NCBI RefSeq assembly: GCF_000018585.1
Contig: NC_009976.1
Span: forward strand, 248,001-312,000
Length of the DNA stretch: 64,000 bases
Direction: 5' to 3'
Source of the DNA: Prochlorococcus marinus str. MIT 9211
Lineage (GTDB): Bacteria > Cyanobacteriota > Cyanobacteriia > PCC-6307 > Cyanobiaceae
Shown: piece by piece, positions 38,106 through 46,941 of the stretch
How the letters are laid out: every line of letters starts with the position of its first letter
Numbering within the stretch: the first letter of the stretch is position 1
Position numbers and translations under genes: made by a program
The notes under the pieces: generated by a model
The model's database searches: none
What the model was told of the DNA's origin: nothing
Seen by the model: the letters and a program-made list of their open reading frames with translations, nothing else

Positions 38106-38690
38106 ATGAATCCAATTGCACAATCTAAAGACTCTTCAAGAGAAAAGCTTTTAAGCCTGCTTGCCTCTAATGCTTATAGGCATGGCACATTCACCTTGTC
38201 TTCAGGTAAAAAGAGTAACCATTATGTAAATTGCAAGCCTGTAACACTTAGTGGATTTGGCCTCGTATTGTTAAGCGATTTATTCCTTCCTCATGTTGAA
38301 GAAGACTCTATCGCTGTTGCGGGCCTTACGTTAGGAGCAGATCCTTTGGTTAGCGGCTTAGCAATGGCTGCTGCTCAACAAGAAAGGACACTTAATGCCT
38401 TAATTGTGAGGAAAGAGCCTAAAGGACATGGGACTGAGGCTTGGATTGAAGGACCTCTTCCTCCAAAAGGATCTGTGATCACTGTTCTAGAGGATGTTGT
38501 AACTACTGGAGGCTCTTCTCTTAAAGCAGTTTCGCAAATTTCGAAAGCAGGTTATAAAGTTAATAGGATTCTTGCAATTGTTGATAGGCAAGAGGGTGCT
38601 GCTATGGAAATACAAAAATCAGGTTTGCTGCTTATCAGTCTTTTTAACCTTGATGAGCTTGTCCAGAGAGCCAAAGACATATCGAGTTGA
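38106..38690 (+). CDS. pyrE: Orotate phosphoribosyltransferase
   Basis: PyrE makes orotidine monophosphate from orotate and PRPP in pyrimidine synthesis. The 194-residue protein has the family's [17 protein letters not shown] and the PRPP-binding loop [15 protein letters not shown], with the catalytic Lys stretch [10 protein letters not shown]. It starts at ATG 38106. The stop TGA overlaps the TTG start of ygfZ (TTGA), so the two are translationally coupled. tRNA-Met lies upstream on the opposite strand. Confidence 0.96.
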   Translation: MNPIAQSKDSSREKLLSLLASNAYRHGTFTLSSGKKSNHYVNCKPVTLSGFGLVLLSDLFLPHVEEDSIAVAGLTLGADPLVSGLAMAAAQQERTLNALIVRKEPKGHGTEAWIEGPLPPKGSVITVLEDVVTTGGSSLKAVSQISKAGYKVNRILAIVDRQEGAAMEIQKSGLLLISLFNLDELVQRAKDISS

Positions 38691-39529
38691 ATTTCCCAAA
38701 CTCTTTTTTTTGGAAAGCAGCTCTACCTCGATTTCGATTAAATGGTCGAGGTAGTAGAAAGTTCTTGCAAGGGCAAACAACTGCTGAAATAATCCATCCC
38801 GAGGGAAATCATAAATATTTAAGAACTTGCTGGCTTTCGCCGACTGGGAGGCTTAAAGCATTATTAGAGGTTAGATTCATCGACCAAGATGCTGAGGTGG
38901 TTGTACTTGGAGGGAACAGTCAAAAATTATTAAATGGATTTGATCAAGTTATTTTCCCTTCGGATCAGGTTGAGATTCAATCTATAGGTTTTATTCAAAG
39001 AGTTCAGGAGCTCTCTTATAAAAAAACTTGGGGTGAATGTTATGTCGAATGGCTTTTGCCTTCTGAATCTACAAGTTCTGTTTTTGATGGATTTCAGCCT
39101 GCCAATAAAAATCAAATTGAAGAATGGAGAATTAGACAGGGTCTGCCTATTGGTCTTGGAGAATTAAACGAGAAAACTAACCCTTTCGAGCTAGGACTGT
39201 CTAATTTAATCAATCTAAATAAGGGGTGTTATTTAGGACAAGAAACTATGGCAAAATTAAAAAATAATTCATTATTAAAACAACAATTGCGTTTTTGGGA
39301 GATTAATAAAGAAATGACTTCTGATGATACTTTGGTTGGGAATTACCTAGAAATAGGCGGGGATAAAGCAGGCTACATTACTTCATCTATGCAAATAGAA
39401 GATGGTAAGACTATTGGACTTGCTTTGATAAGAAGAAAGTACATCTCTGAGAAGTTATTATTTATTGCAGACACGTCTATTTCATTAGAAGTAACTTCAC
39501 CGATAGGATTTGTAGATTTCTTAATATAG
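38687..39529 (+). CDS. ygfZ: YgfZ/GcvT-like folate-binding protein
   Basis: A 280-residue protein related to the glycine-cleavage T protein. It has the C-terminal signature [14 protein letters not shown] (the K-G-C-Y-x-G-Q-E motif with its essential Cys) and an N-terminal [21 protein letters not shown]. In E. coli and mitochondria such proteins help assemble or repair Fe-S clusters using tetrahydrofolate. The start is TTG 38687, within the overlap with pyrE (TTGA), because no later start preserves the N-terminal motif. It converges on the next gene. Confidence 0.9.
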   Translation: MNFPNSFFWKAALPRFRLNGRGSRKFLQGQTTAEIIHPEGNHKYLRTCWLSPTGRLKALLEVRFIDQDAEVVVLGGNSQKLLNGFDQVIFPSDQVEIQSIGFIQRVQELSYKKTWGECYVEWLLPSESTSSVFDGFQPANKNQIEEWRIRQGLPIGLGELNEKTNPFELGLSNLINLNKGCYLGQETMAKLKNNSLLKQQLRFWEINKEMTSDDTLVGNYLEIGGDKAGYITSSMQIEDGKTIGLALIRRKYISEKLLFIADTSISLEVTSPIGFVDFLI

Positions 39530-39530
39530 G

Positions 39531-41003
39531 CTATTTATGTTCTCTATCATTATTTAAAAGCCATTGTGCTATAACCCAGGTTGCTATGCAGTCATCCTGA
39601 TTGTATCTGAGGAGTTTTTTAAGGTTAGCCTTGTGCACTATTGAATTGTTTTGTGTTGAACGCCATTGTCTCCACCATAGTAAAGCTTGAGCTCCATCCA
39701 CATTCTTTTGGTCCCATTTAAAACCTAACCATTGAGCAACACCTTTGAGGCCATAGCTATTAACTGGTAATAGCCAATGTTTTCTTACTCTTTCGTGAAC
39801 ATCTACAAATCTATTTTGAATAGAATTTAATTCTAAATCTGGCATCCCATGACGCTTTGCCATCTTTTGAAAAGACAAGTATTCTGTCTCTCCATAATGA
39901 AGAATGGGCCAGGAATTAAAATTATTAAATTGTTTATAAATTTCAAATAAAGTATCTTTTTCATCCTTATTAGAGATAGTAAGTATATTATTATAATTAA
40001 AATTATCTACATCCCAATTCCTGATTCCTGTTTTCCTAATAGAAATAAAACCATGAAGAAAATCATGGTTAGCATCTGGATCAGATTCTATATCATAAAT
40101 AATAACACCAGGCACATTGCTTAGTTCAGGTAAGACAGGGTTTGTATTTATCCTCTTAGGTATTGAGCTTAGCTGTACTTTAGCTTGATTAATTAATTGA
40201 TGGGAAAGCATGTCATTTTTGCCCCCAAAAGTGTCTAGCTTATCGCTTAGAAAAATTGACTTTGCTTTTGCTAATTCTGTAATATTGTTAATTCCAATTG
40301 ATTGAAGAATTTCCTGTCGCTTTGAACCAATTCCATTGATTTCACTTAGATGACCTTCTTCTAAAGCTTTCTTATTGCATACTTTATTCCAGGGGCAAAG
40401 CACACATTTTTTTCTGTCTGAGGTTAGTGATGGCGGATCTTTTTTATCTAAGTCTATAATCAATTTATTTATTGAATTAAGTAATTGCTGGTGAAGCTTC
40501 TTACTAAGGAAAACTTTATCTATCTCTAGGCCGTTTTTAGTTAATGAGATGGCTAAACCTTCGTCTATAGATGATTGCTGGAATTGTTCTAGTAAATGCC
40601 CCCATAAGGCAAGGCTAAGTCTATGATTTCTTGTAATTCTACGCCCTTGCCTGACAATTACGGGTTGGTATTTGAAGTTCCCAAAGCAACTATTCCCTTT
40701 TGTTTTGTGAAGTATCAAAGGGTGAGCTTCTATGTGATGATTAAAAAAATTGCTTGTTTTTAGTCTGATCCCAACAACGTTTTCCTCTCCTTTAAGGCAA
40801 CCTTTAATGCCATAACCTGGCTTTGTACAGGAAAATGCTTTGAGACTTTTGTATTGGTGATCAAGTTGCAGGCTTCTGTGAGCTAGCCAAATTTTTCTTT
40901 CTTTATTTTCATATACATCCAACCAGGCTTTACGCTTGCAGCGAATCCAACTGCTTAGCAAACGATCTGTAATTATCTTGCTTTCTATTGGAGGGATACT
41001 CAT
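39531..41003 (-). CDS. TM0106-type RecB-like protein with HhH and RNase H-fold parts
   Basis: A 490-residue protein. The N-terminus has a Cys in WIRCKRKAWLD, and the cluster CVLCPWNKVC follows at about residues 210-219. This resembles the four-cysteine Fe-S cluster of Cas4/AddB/RecB nucleases. Between them the nuclease core (GNFKYQPVIVRQGRRI) lacks an obvious D...ExK active site. A helix-hairpin-helix segment (NGIGSKRQEILQSIGI) and a C-terminal YprB-like RNase H domain follow, with acidic residues in IIYDIESDPD and RYNQDDCIATW. This is the TM0106 architecture. The role is unknown, probably DNA repair. Confidence 0.78.
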   Translation of the reverse strand: MSIPPIESKIITDRLLSSWIRCKRKAWLDVYENKERKIWLAHRSLQLDHQYKSLKAFSCTKPGYGIKGCLKGEENVVGIRLKTSNFFNHHIEAHPLILHKTKGNSCFGNFKYQPVIVRQGRRITRNHRLSLALWGHLLEQFQQSSIDEGLAISLTKNGLEIDKVFLSKKLHQQLLNSINKLIIDLDKKDPPSLTSDRKKCVLCPWNKVCNKKALEEGHLSEINGIGSKRQEILQSIGINNITELAKAKSIFLSDKLDTFGGKNDMLSHQLINQAKVQLSSIPKRINTNPVLPELSNVPGVIIYDIESDPDANHDFLHGFISIRKTGIRNWDVDNFNYNNILTISNKDEKDTLFEIYKQFNNFNSWPILHYGETEYLSFQKMAKRHGMPDLELNSIQNRFVDVHERVRKHWLLPVNSYGLKGVAQWLGFKWDQKNVDGAQALLWWRQWRSTQNNSIVHKANLKKLLRYNQDDCIATWVIAQWLLNNDREHK

Positions 41004-41055
41004 ACATAGACCTTAAGGTGCTTGTTTTTTCTTTTATTTCAACTAAGTCTTAGAT

Positions 41056-42513
41056 ATGTTTAAGAATTCCTTGAAATTGCAATCTGATCCAATCCGATTT
41101 GGCACAGATGGTTGGCGAGGTGTTTTAGGGGTTGATATCACTCTAGAAAGGTTGCTTTCTGTGGCGACAGCAGCGACTCAGGAACTTGCTTACCGTGCTC
41201 CAAAGGGATTAAGCAATAAAGTTATCATTGGCTATGATCAAAGGTTTTTAGCGCCTGAGTTTGCTGCAGCTATCTCTTGTGCTGTCAGAGGTTGCGAACT
41301 TGAGCCATTAATTTCCGAAACTCCAGTAACAACTCCGGCGTGTAGCTGGGCTGTTGTTCAGCATCAAGCTATAGGGGCATTAGTCATTACTGCTAGCCAC
41401 AACCCTCCTGAATGGCTTGGTTTGAAGATTAAGGGACCATCTGGATGTTCTGTAGATAGTGACTTCACCCAGGCAGTTGAGCACAGGCTTTTGGCAGGGG
41501 GGATAACTATGCCAATTAACGGCATAACAGAAAGCTTTAATTGTCGAGAGCAGCATATAGCTGGCTTAAAGCGAAAGTTTGATATAGAGAAAATTGCAAA
41601 TGGACTTAAGGCAATGGGCCTCAAGGTAATAATTGACTATATGCATGGGTCTGCTGCTGGCTGTATCGCAGAACTTTTTGGGGATGGTTCACAAGAATTT
41701 TTACAAGAAATTCGAGTAAATAGAGACCCATTGTTTGGCGGAAATCCTCCAGAGCCTTTATCGCAGTATTTAGGTCAACTCATCTCATCTGTTAAAGCCT
41801 CTTCAGCTGCTGGTACGCAATCATTGGGTTTAGTTTTTGATGGCGATGGTGATCGAATCGCTGCAATAGATGAACAAGGGCGATTTTGCAGTAATCAATT
41901 GTTAGTACCTCTTTTTATAGATCATCTTGTTGGTGTGAAGAATTTGCCAGGATGTGTAATTAAAACTGTCAGTGGATCAGATTTGATAGCTCTTGTTGCA
42001 GAAAAATTAGGGCGAGAAGTGATTGAAGTTCCTGTTGGTTTTAAGTTTATTGCTTCAGAAATGTTTAATAGAGATGTGCTACTTGGGGGAGAGGAATCAG
42101 GAGGTATAGGTTTTGGATCTCATATCCCTGAAAGAGATGCTTTATATGCTGCTTTGGTTTTGTTAGAAGCTGTCACTTCTATAAAGATGCCTTTAGGCGA
42201 AAGAGTAAATACTTTGCATGATTGTTTTGGTAAAAGTTATTATGACCGAATAGATTTAAGACTTGAAGATAACAATTGCCGAGTAAGATTAGAAGAATTA
42301 TTGAGAAACAGTCCTCCGAATTCAATCTCTGATGAGATAGTACAAGAGGTTATTATGATTGATGGCTACAAGTTGAAATTAGGAGAATGCCACTGGCTTA
42401 TGTTTAGGTTCTCTGGTACAGAACCTCTTTTGAGGATCTATTGCGAAGCTCCAACTCCAATTCAAGTTGAGAAGAATCTTGCATGGGCAAGGCAATTTGC
42501 TGTAGAAATATGA
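41056..42513 (+). CDS. Phosphoglucomutase/phosphomannomutase
   Basis: A 485-residue alpha-D-phosphohexomutase. The substrate loop RFGTDGWRG, the phosphoserine loop ITASHNPPEWLGLKIK (Ser about 114), the metal loop FDGDGDRIA, the GGEESGG sugar loop and the phosphate loop RFSGTEPLLRIY are all intact. It most likely interconverts glucose-6-phosphate and glucose-1-phosphate for glycogen and sugar nucleotides. Phosphomannomutase activity cannot be excluded. It is distinct from glmM at 6891. Its stop overlaps the rdgB start (ATGA). It starts at ATG 41056 and is divergent from the TM0106-type gene. Confidence 0.9.
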   Translation: MFKNSLKLQSDPIRFGTDGWRGVLGVDITLERLLSVATAATQELAYRAPKGLSNKVIIGYDQRFLAPEFAAAISCAVRGCELEPLISETPVTTPACSWAVVQHQAIGALVITASHNPPEWLGLKIKGPSGCSVDSDFTQAVEHRLLAGGITMPINGITESFNCREQHIAGLKRKFDIEKIANGLKAMGLKVIIDYMHGSAAGCIAELFGDGSQEFLQEIRVNRDPLFGGNPPEPLSQYLGQLISSVKASSAAGTQSLGLVFDGDGDRIAAIDEQGRFCSNQLLVPLFIDHLVGVKNLPGCVIKTVSGSDLIALVAEKLGREVIEVPVGFKFIASEMFNRDVLLGGEESGGIGFGSHIPERDALYAALVLLEAVTSIKMPLGERVNTLHDCFGKSYYDRIDLRLEDNNCRVRLEELLRNSPPNSISDEIVQEVIMIDGYKLKLGECHWLMFRFSGTEPLLRIYCEAPTPIQVEKNLAWARQFAVEI

Positions 42514-43118
42514 GTGTCAATTCTCAAAAAAATAATAATAACTTGGTTGTAGCGAGTGGGAATATGGGGAAGGTTGAGGAGTTTAAGCAACTTTTATCTG
42601 GTTTAAGTTTAAATATTATTAGTCAACCAGATGGAGTTAAAGTGGATGAAACAGGAGAAACTTTTTCAGATAATGCAAAGTTAAAAGCTCTTTATGTGGC
42701 AAAATTTACAGGGGAATTTGCTCTTGCTGATGATTCTGGATTAGTTGTAGAAGCTTTAGATGGTGCTCCTGGTGTTTACTCTGCTAGATATGGCAATACT
42801 GATAAAGAAAGGGTCGATAGATTGCTGAGAGAATTATTACCTTTTAAGAATAGAAATGCATCTTTTATTTCTTCACTTTGCTTGGCTTCGGCAGAAGATG
42901 GTGTTTTATTTGAGGTTGAAGGAAGATGTGAAGGAATTATTACATATACAGCAAGAGGTAATAAAGGTTTTGGTTATGATCCAGTCTTTGAAGTTAGAGG
43001 TACTGGATTGACATTCGCAGAGATGAGAGCAAAAGATAAAAGGCTTGTAAGTCATCGTGGCAAAGCTTTTGAGGCATTAATGCCAAGCCTAAAAAAATTA
43101 TTCAGCCTTAAATATTGA
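42510..43118 (+). CDS. rdgB: Non-canonical purine NTP pyrophosphatase (RdgB/HAM1)
   Basis: RdgB hydrolyses ITP, dITP and XTP, keeping damaged purines out of nucleic acids. The family motifs are LVVASGNMGKVEEF, LADDSGLVVEALDGAPGVYSARY and FGYDPVFEV. I choose ATG 42510 (MSVNSQKNNNN), overlapping the mutase stop as ATGA. The open frame extends 27 bases further upstream but without a plausible reason to start there. The length is 202 residues, normal for the family. It converges on the carotenoid oxygenase gene. Confidence 0.95.
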   Translation: MSVNSQKNNNNLVVASGNMGKVEEFKQLLSGLSLNIISQPDGVKVDETGETFSDNAKLKALYVAKFTGEFALADDSGLVVEALDGAPGVYSARYGNTDKERVDRLLRELLPFKNRNASFISSLCLASAEDGVLFEVEGRCEGIITYTARGNKGFGYDPVFEVRGTGLTFAEMRAKDKRLVSHRGKAFEALMPSLKKLFSLKY

Positions 43119-43147
43119 TGATTTAAATAAAGCTTACCCGAGTTAAT

Positions 43148-44635
43148 TTAACCTTCAACCCAACTTCCATGTAATCCATGAGGAATTGCCAGCGGTAACT
43201 CCAAAATAGCTTGTTCACTTAAATCATTGGCGTTTAAAATTACTAAATCACTAGCTAGTCTTTCCCCATTCCATACAACAGTTAAAACCCAACCATCATC
43301 CTCATTTGATGAACTAGTTGGTACCATGATTGGTTCACTGACAAATCCTCTTGGTGCAGCACTCCAAATATGCTTTTGTGAATTAAATAAATCGAATTTC
43401 TTAATGTTCTGCAGAGGGCCATTCCCATGCTCTTTCTGTGCAGTTGCCATCCAGCTGTATCTGGCTTTCATTCCAAGCATTCGAGGATTAACCATTGCGA
43501 ATTCACAACATTGATTGCTTAATACTTCTGTTGTAACATTTTTGTTTAATAAGTTAATCCTGCATTTCTTTAATATACCTTCAGGAATTTCATCAAAATT
43601 AATCTCTAGAAAATTTTCATTAGGCTGAATTGAAGGAAAGTCATTATAGAAAATACTTTCAATAACGACCTCTGAGTTCTCTTCCCAAGCATTTAGATGA
43701 TGAAAAACAAATCCATCTGGAGCCTCAAATATCCTAGGTGGCTCTAATGCATAGCAGCCTGAATCTCTAGGAATTAATAAGAACCTTCCTTTGTTATTTT
43801 TTGAAGATGATAAACATTGAGCGGCACCTTTTTGACCAAATATGAATGGCAATGGGTTGAAGTCAATTGCATTTTGTAAGAACACTGCCCAATTTGGAGT
43901 AATTGCAAAGTCATGTAGGAATGCAAATCCATTAAAGGTATCTTTTCGGTTGGATATCAATACTCCTGCGTCATCACCTTGGGTTGAAAACTCCATTAAC
44001 CGTATGGTGCTTTTGGGGCCTGTATTTACTCCAAAAGTTACCATTCTAGATTGATTGTTATGGCCTGGATCAAATCGAGGATGAGCACTAAAAGCTTCAC
44101 CTGGGTTTAGCACTCCATTTAAGTTGGAAATTCCATGAGTGTCTAAACTTCTAGGGTCAAGTGAGTAAGGACTTGCTGCTTCCCAGAGGGCCAAAAGTTC
44201 ATTGCCAAGCAACACAACATTTGTATTGGCAATATTTTTTAAACGAAGATCGAAAGCATTAGATAAAGCCCCTCCGGCTTTTTGGGTCCCAAATACCCCT
44301 CTATATATAAATTTTCCAGCTTTTTCTTCTTCTTGCCAGGCTTTTGTTCTAACAAAACGATTGGTGAGATTTGCTTTACCTTCCTCGAACCTTAGGGAGG
44401 TAATCATTCCATCCCCATCGAATGGATGATGGACCCATTGTCCATTTCTCTCTAATCGGCCTGGTCCATTTCGGTACAAAGTACCAAATAGATCTTTTGG
44501 TATTGCACCTTTAGCAGCCTTTAATTCAAAGTTACTGAATTCTTTATCAACATTAGAGTAAGCACTTGACCAGTCACTCCTTTCAAAGTTTTCAGAAGCC
44601 TTCGTTTTCGTTGTTGGGAAGGCGTTCTCAGACAC
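43148..44635 (-). CDS. Carotenoid cleavage oxygenase
   Basis: A 495-residue member of the Fe(II)-dependent carotenoid oxygenase family (apocarotenoid 15,15'-oxygenase type), which cleaves carotenoid double bonds. Metal-ligand histidines are visible at their expected places: HPFDGDG near the start, AHPRFDP, FLHDFAITPN, FHHLNAWEE, and HGLHGSW at the C-terminus. The substrate cannot be assigned. It starts with ATG (MSENAFPTTKTK). It lies on the same strand as hisB, 75 bases downstream, and converges on rdgB. Confidence 0.92.
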   Translation of the reverse strand: MSENAFPTTKTKASENFERSDWSSAYSNVDKEFSNFELKAAKGAIPKDLFGTLYRNGPGRLERNGQWVHHPFDGDGMITSLRFEEGKANLTNRFVRTKAWQEEEKAGKFIYRGVFGTQKAGGALSNAFDLRLKNIANTNVVLLGNELLALWEAASPYSLDPRSLDTHGISNLNGVLNPGEAFSAHPRFDPGHNNQSRMVTFGVNTGPKSTIRLMEFSTQGDDAGVLISNRKDTFNGFAFLHDFAITPNWAVFLQNAIDFNPLPFIFGQKGAAQCLSSSKNNKGRFLLIPRDSGCYALEPPRIFEAPDGFVFHHLNAWEENSEVVIESIFYNDFPSIQPNENFLEINFDEIPEGILKKCRINLLNKNVTTEVLSNQCCEFAMVNPRMLGMKARYSWMATAQKEHGNGPLQNIKKFDLFNSQKHIWSAAPRGFVSEPIMVPTSSSNEDDGWVLTVVWNGERLASDLVILNANDLSEQAILELPLAIPHGLHGSWVEG

Positions 44636-44710
44636 TGTTTATTTTTATTAGGAGAGTTAATGATCGCGCAAATACTTTCAAAACGCGAATGAAATGTTTC
44701 AGCCTTGGCT

Positions 44711-45337
44711 TCAAATTTGTTTTGGTTTGCTTCCTGCCTGCTCTAGAACGCCTTTGCTGCTAGGTATAGCATCTCCTCTTCTAGGGTCTAATTCAGTTGC
44801 CAATCTTAGTGCTCTAGCAAATGCTTTGAAACATGCTTCAACTATGTGATGAGAATTAGTACCATCTAGTTGACGAATATGAAGGGTTAGCCCGCTGTTG
44901 TTTACAACGGCAATAAAAAATTCTTTTACTAATTCTGTTTCATAGCTACCGATTCTTTGAGAAGGGATGTTTAGGCCGTAGCTCAGATGAGGCCGCCCAG
45001 AGCAATCAAGAACAACTTGAACTAATGCCTCATCCAAAGGCGCAGAAAAGTGTCCAAATCGATTGATCCCTTGCCTTTCCCCGAGGGATTCAGATAATGC
45101 TTGCCCAATTGCGATTCCAACGTCCTCATTAGTGTGATGATCATCAATATGTGTATCTCCTTTTGCGATTACTTCTAAATCAAAAAGTCCATGACTTGAT
45201 AACTGTTGAAGCATGTGATCAAGAAAAGCAACACCAGTGGAAATCTTGCATTTGCCTTTTCCATCAAGTCCTAATCGAACGGTGACATTCGTCTCTTTAG
45301 TGACGCGATGCACTTCGCCTGTCCTTTGAAGACTCAT
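44711..45337 (-). CDS. hisB: Imidazoleglycerol-phosphate dehydratase
   Basis: HisB removes water from imidazoleglycerol phosphate in histidine synthesis. The two manganese-binding motifs [14 protein letters not shown] and [16 protein letters not shown] are clear. I choose ATG 45337 ([18 protein letters not shown], 208 residues) because a GGAG ribosome-binding site lies six bases before it. The frame also has a GTG four codons upstream. It is the monofunctional cyanobacterial type, without a phosphatase domain. It follows fabI at a 36-base distance. Confidence 0.95.
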   Translation of the reverse strand: MSLQRTGEVHRVTKETNVTVRLGLDGKGKCKISTGVAFLDHMLQQLSSHGLFDLEVIAKGDTHIDDHHTNEDVGIAIGQALSESLGERQGINRFGHFSAPLDEALVQVVLDCSGRPHLSYGLNIPSQRIGSYETELVKEFFIAVVNNSGLTLHIRQLDGTNSHHIVEACFKAFARALRLATELDPRRGDAIPSSKGVLEQAGSKPKQI

Positions 45338-45373
45338 ATGGTTCTCCACTCTGAAGGCATTTTGAAACCTAGA

Positions 45374-46156
45374 TCACATTCCATTAATGCAATACCCTGC
45401 ATCAACGTAAATAGTTTGCCCTGAAATCCCACTTGATAGATCGCTTAGTAAGAAAGTTGCTGTATTTCCAACTTCAGTTTGGGTCACAGTTCGGCGTAAG
45501 GGAGCTTTCTCTTCCACATTATGGATCATGTCAAGTATGCCTCCAATTGCGGAGCTTGCCAATGTTCTAATAGGGCCTGCACTAATAGCATTTACTCGCA
45601 CTTGTTTCTCTGGTCCAAGCTCGGCTGAAAGATACCTTACTGAAGCTTCAAGAGCAGCCTTCGCAACTCCCATAACGTTGTAATTAGGAATTGCTCGTTC
45701 TGCACCTAGATAGGTAAGAGTAACTACTCCAGCCTTTTCGCTGAAAAGAGGTTTTGCATATTTACAAAGTGGAGCAAGAGAGTAAGCACTGATGTCTAAT
45801 GCTCTGGCAAAACCTTCTGATGTTGTGTCACTATAATCTCCTACAAGCTCTTCTTTCCCAGCGAAAGCAAGGCAATGCACAAGACCATCTAATACTCCCC
45901 ACTTTTCTTTTATGGCATTAAATACTTCTTCAATTTGGACAGAGTTTTGAACATTTAGAGGGAGAAATAAAGATGGATTTAGGGGAGAAGTTAATTCTCT
46001 AACTTTTGCTTCAAACCGTCCTTTCTCGTCAGGAAGATAGGTGATCCCAAGTTCAGCCCCTGCAGCATGTAACTGTTGGGCAATCCCCCAAGCTATTGAG
46101 CGATTGTTTGCAATTCCTGTGACAAGGATTTTTTTACCACTTAGATCTAGGAGCAT
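45374..46156 (-). CDS. fabI: Enoyl-[acyl-carrier-protein] reductase (NADH)
   Basis: FabI performs the last reduction of each fatty-acid elongation cycle. The short-chain dehydrogenase fold begins with ILVTGIANNRSIAWGIA, and the YNVMGVAKAALE segment supplies the Tyr and Lys of the FabI active site (YxxxMxxxK). The 260-residue length is normal. It starts with ATG (MLLDLSGKKILVTG), lies upstream of hisB on the same strand and is divergent from the redoxin gene. No sign of a variant class. Confidence 0.95.
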   Translation of the reverse strand: MLLDLSGKKILVTGIANNRSIAWGIAQQLHAAGAELGITYLPDEKGRFEAKVRELTSPLNPSLFLPLNVQNSVQIEEVFNAIKEKWGVLDGLVHCLAFAGKEELVGDYSDTTSEGFARALDISAYSLAPLCKYAKPLFSEKAGVVTLTYLGAERAIPNYNVMGVAKAALEASVRYLSAELGPEKQVRVNAISAGPIRTLASSAIGGILDMIHNVEEKAPLRRTVTQTEVGNTATFLLSDLSSGISGQTIYVDAGYCINGM

Positions 46157-46268
46157 TTGTTTGGGAAATATTTAAATGGTTTTAATTATTCTCTACTACT
46201 GAGGTGCCTCTTATCTATTTAACTAAGCAACTATTTTAAAAGAGCCTAATTTTGCCAGCATCATTCTT

Positions 46269-46889
46269 ATGGTTAGAACGACATCGACGATGTTGCCTTT
46301 AGGTACAGCCTTGCCCTTCTTTGACTTACCTGTTGTTCAAGGAACATCTTTTCGGCACCCTATTACTCAAAAGAAGTTTGATCGAATTAGCAGCAAACTC
46401 TTTAAAACGAAGCCATTGCTCATAATGATTCTTTGTGCTCATTGTCCCTTTGTAAAGCATGTAGAGAGTCAATTAACGAAATTGGACCAAGATTATCTTG
46501 ATGAAGTTGATTTCCTCGCTATAGCAAGCAATAGCTTAATTACCCACCCGCAAGATGGCCCTGAGAACCTTTTAGCTCAATCTATAGGGCATGGATGGAG
46601 ATTCCCATACTTGCTTGACTCTGATCAGCACTTTGCTAAATCGCTGCATGCTTCTTGTACCCCTGAGTTTTTTCTTTTTTCTCCTAACCAACAGGGCAGG
46701 CAAAGTTTGAATTATCGAGGTCAGCTAGATGGCAGCAGGCCAGGTAACGAAGTTCCATTAACCGGGATTGATTTGCGCATGGCTATAAAAGCTGTTTTAA
46801 AAAAAGAAAAAGTTTTTTTGAATCAAAAACCTTCTATTGGGTGCAATATTAAGTGGCACCCTGGCAATGAACCGTCTTGGTTTGGTTGA
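46269..46889 (+). CDS. Thioredoxin-fold (redoxin/AhpC-TSA-like) protein
   Basis: A 206-residue protein with a thioredoxin-like fold. The motif ILCAHCPFVKHVE contains a CxxC pair (CAHC) where redoxins have the active site, and a later TPEFFLF carries the cis-proline. Near the C-terminus GCNIKWHPGN has another conserved Cys. I recall this Cys-rich C-terminal motif from a bacterial thioredoxin-like family. It is probably a soluble thiol oxidoreductase or peroxiredoxin relative. The partner is unknown. It starts at ATG 46269. Confidence 0.78.
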   Translation: MVRTTSTMLPLGTALPFFDLPVVQGTSFRHPITQKKFDRISSKLFKTKPLLIMILCAHCPFVKHVESQLTKLDQDYLDEVDFLAIASNSLITHPQDGPENLLAQSIGHGWRFPYLLDSDQHFAKSLHASCTPEFFLFSPNQQGRQSLNYRGQLDGSRPGNEVPLTGIDLRMAIKAVLKKEKVFLNQKPSIGCNIKWHPGNEPSWFG

Positions 46890-46941
46890 TTTGACATTGC
46901 AATCTAGAAGCTTGACTACTTAAAGCTTTAAGGTGCCTTTT

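Noticed and set aside
42483-42509. 5' extension of rdgB
   Set aside because: The ATG at 42510 overlaps the mutase stop in the common ATGA form and matches the family N-terminus better.
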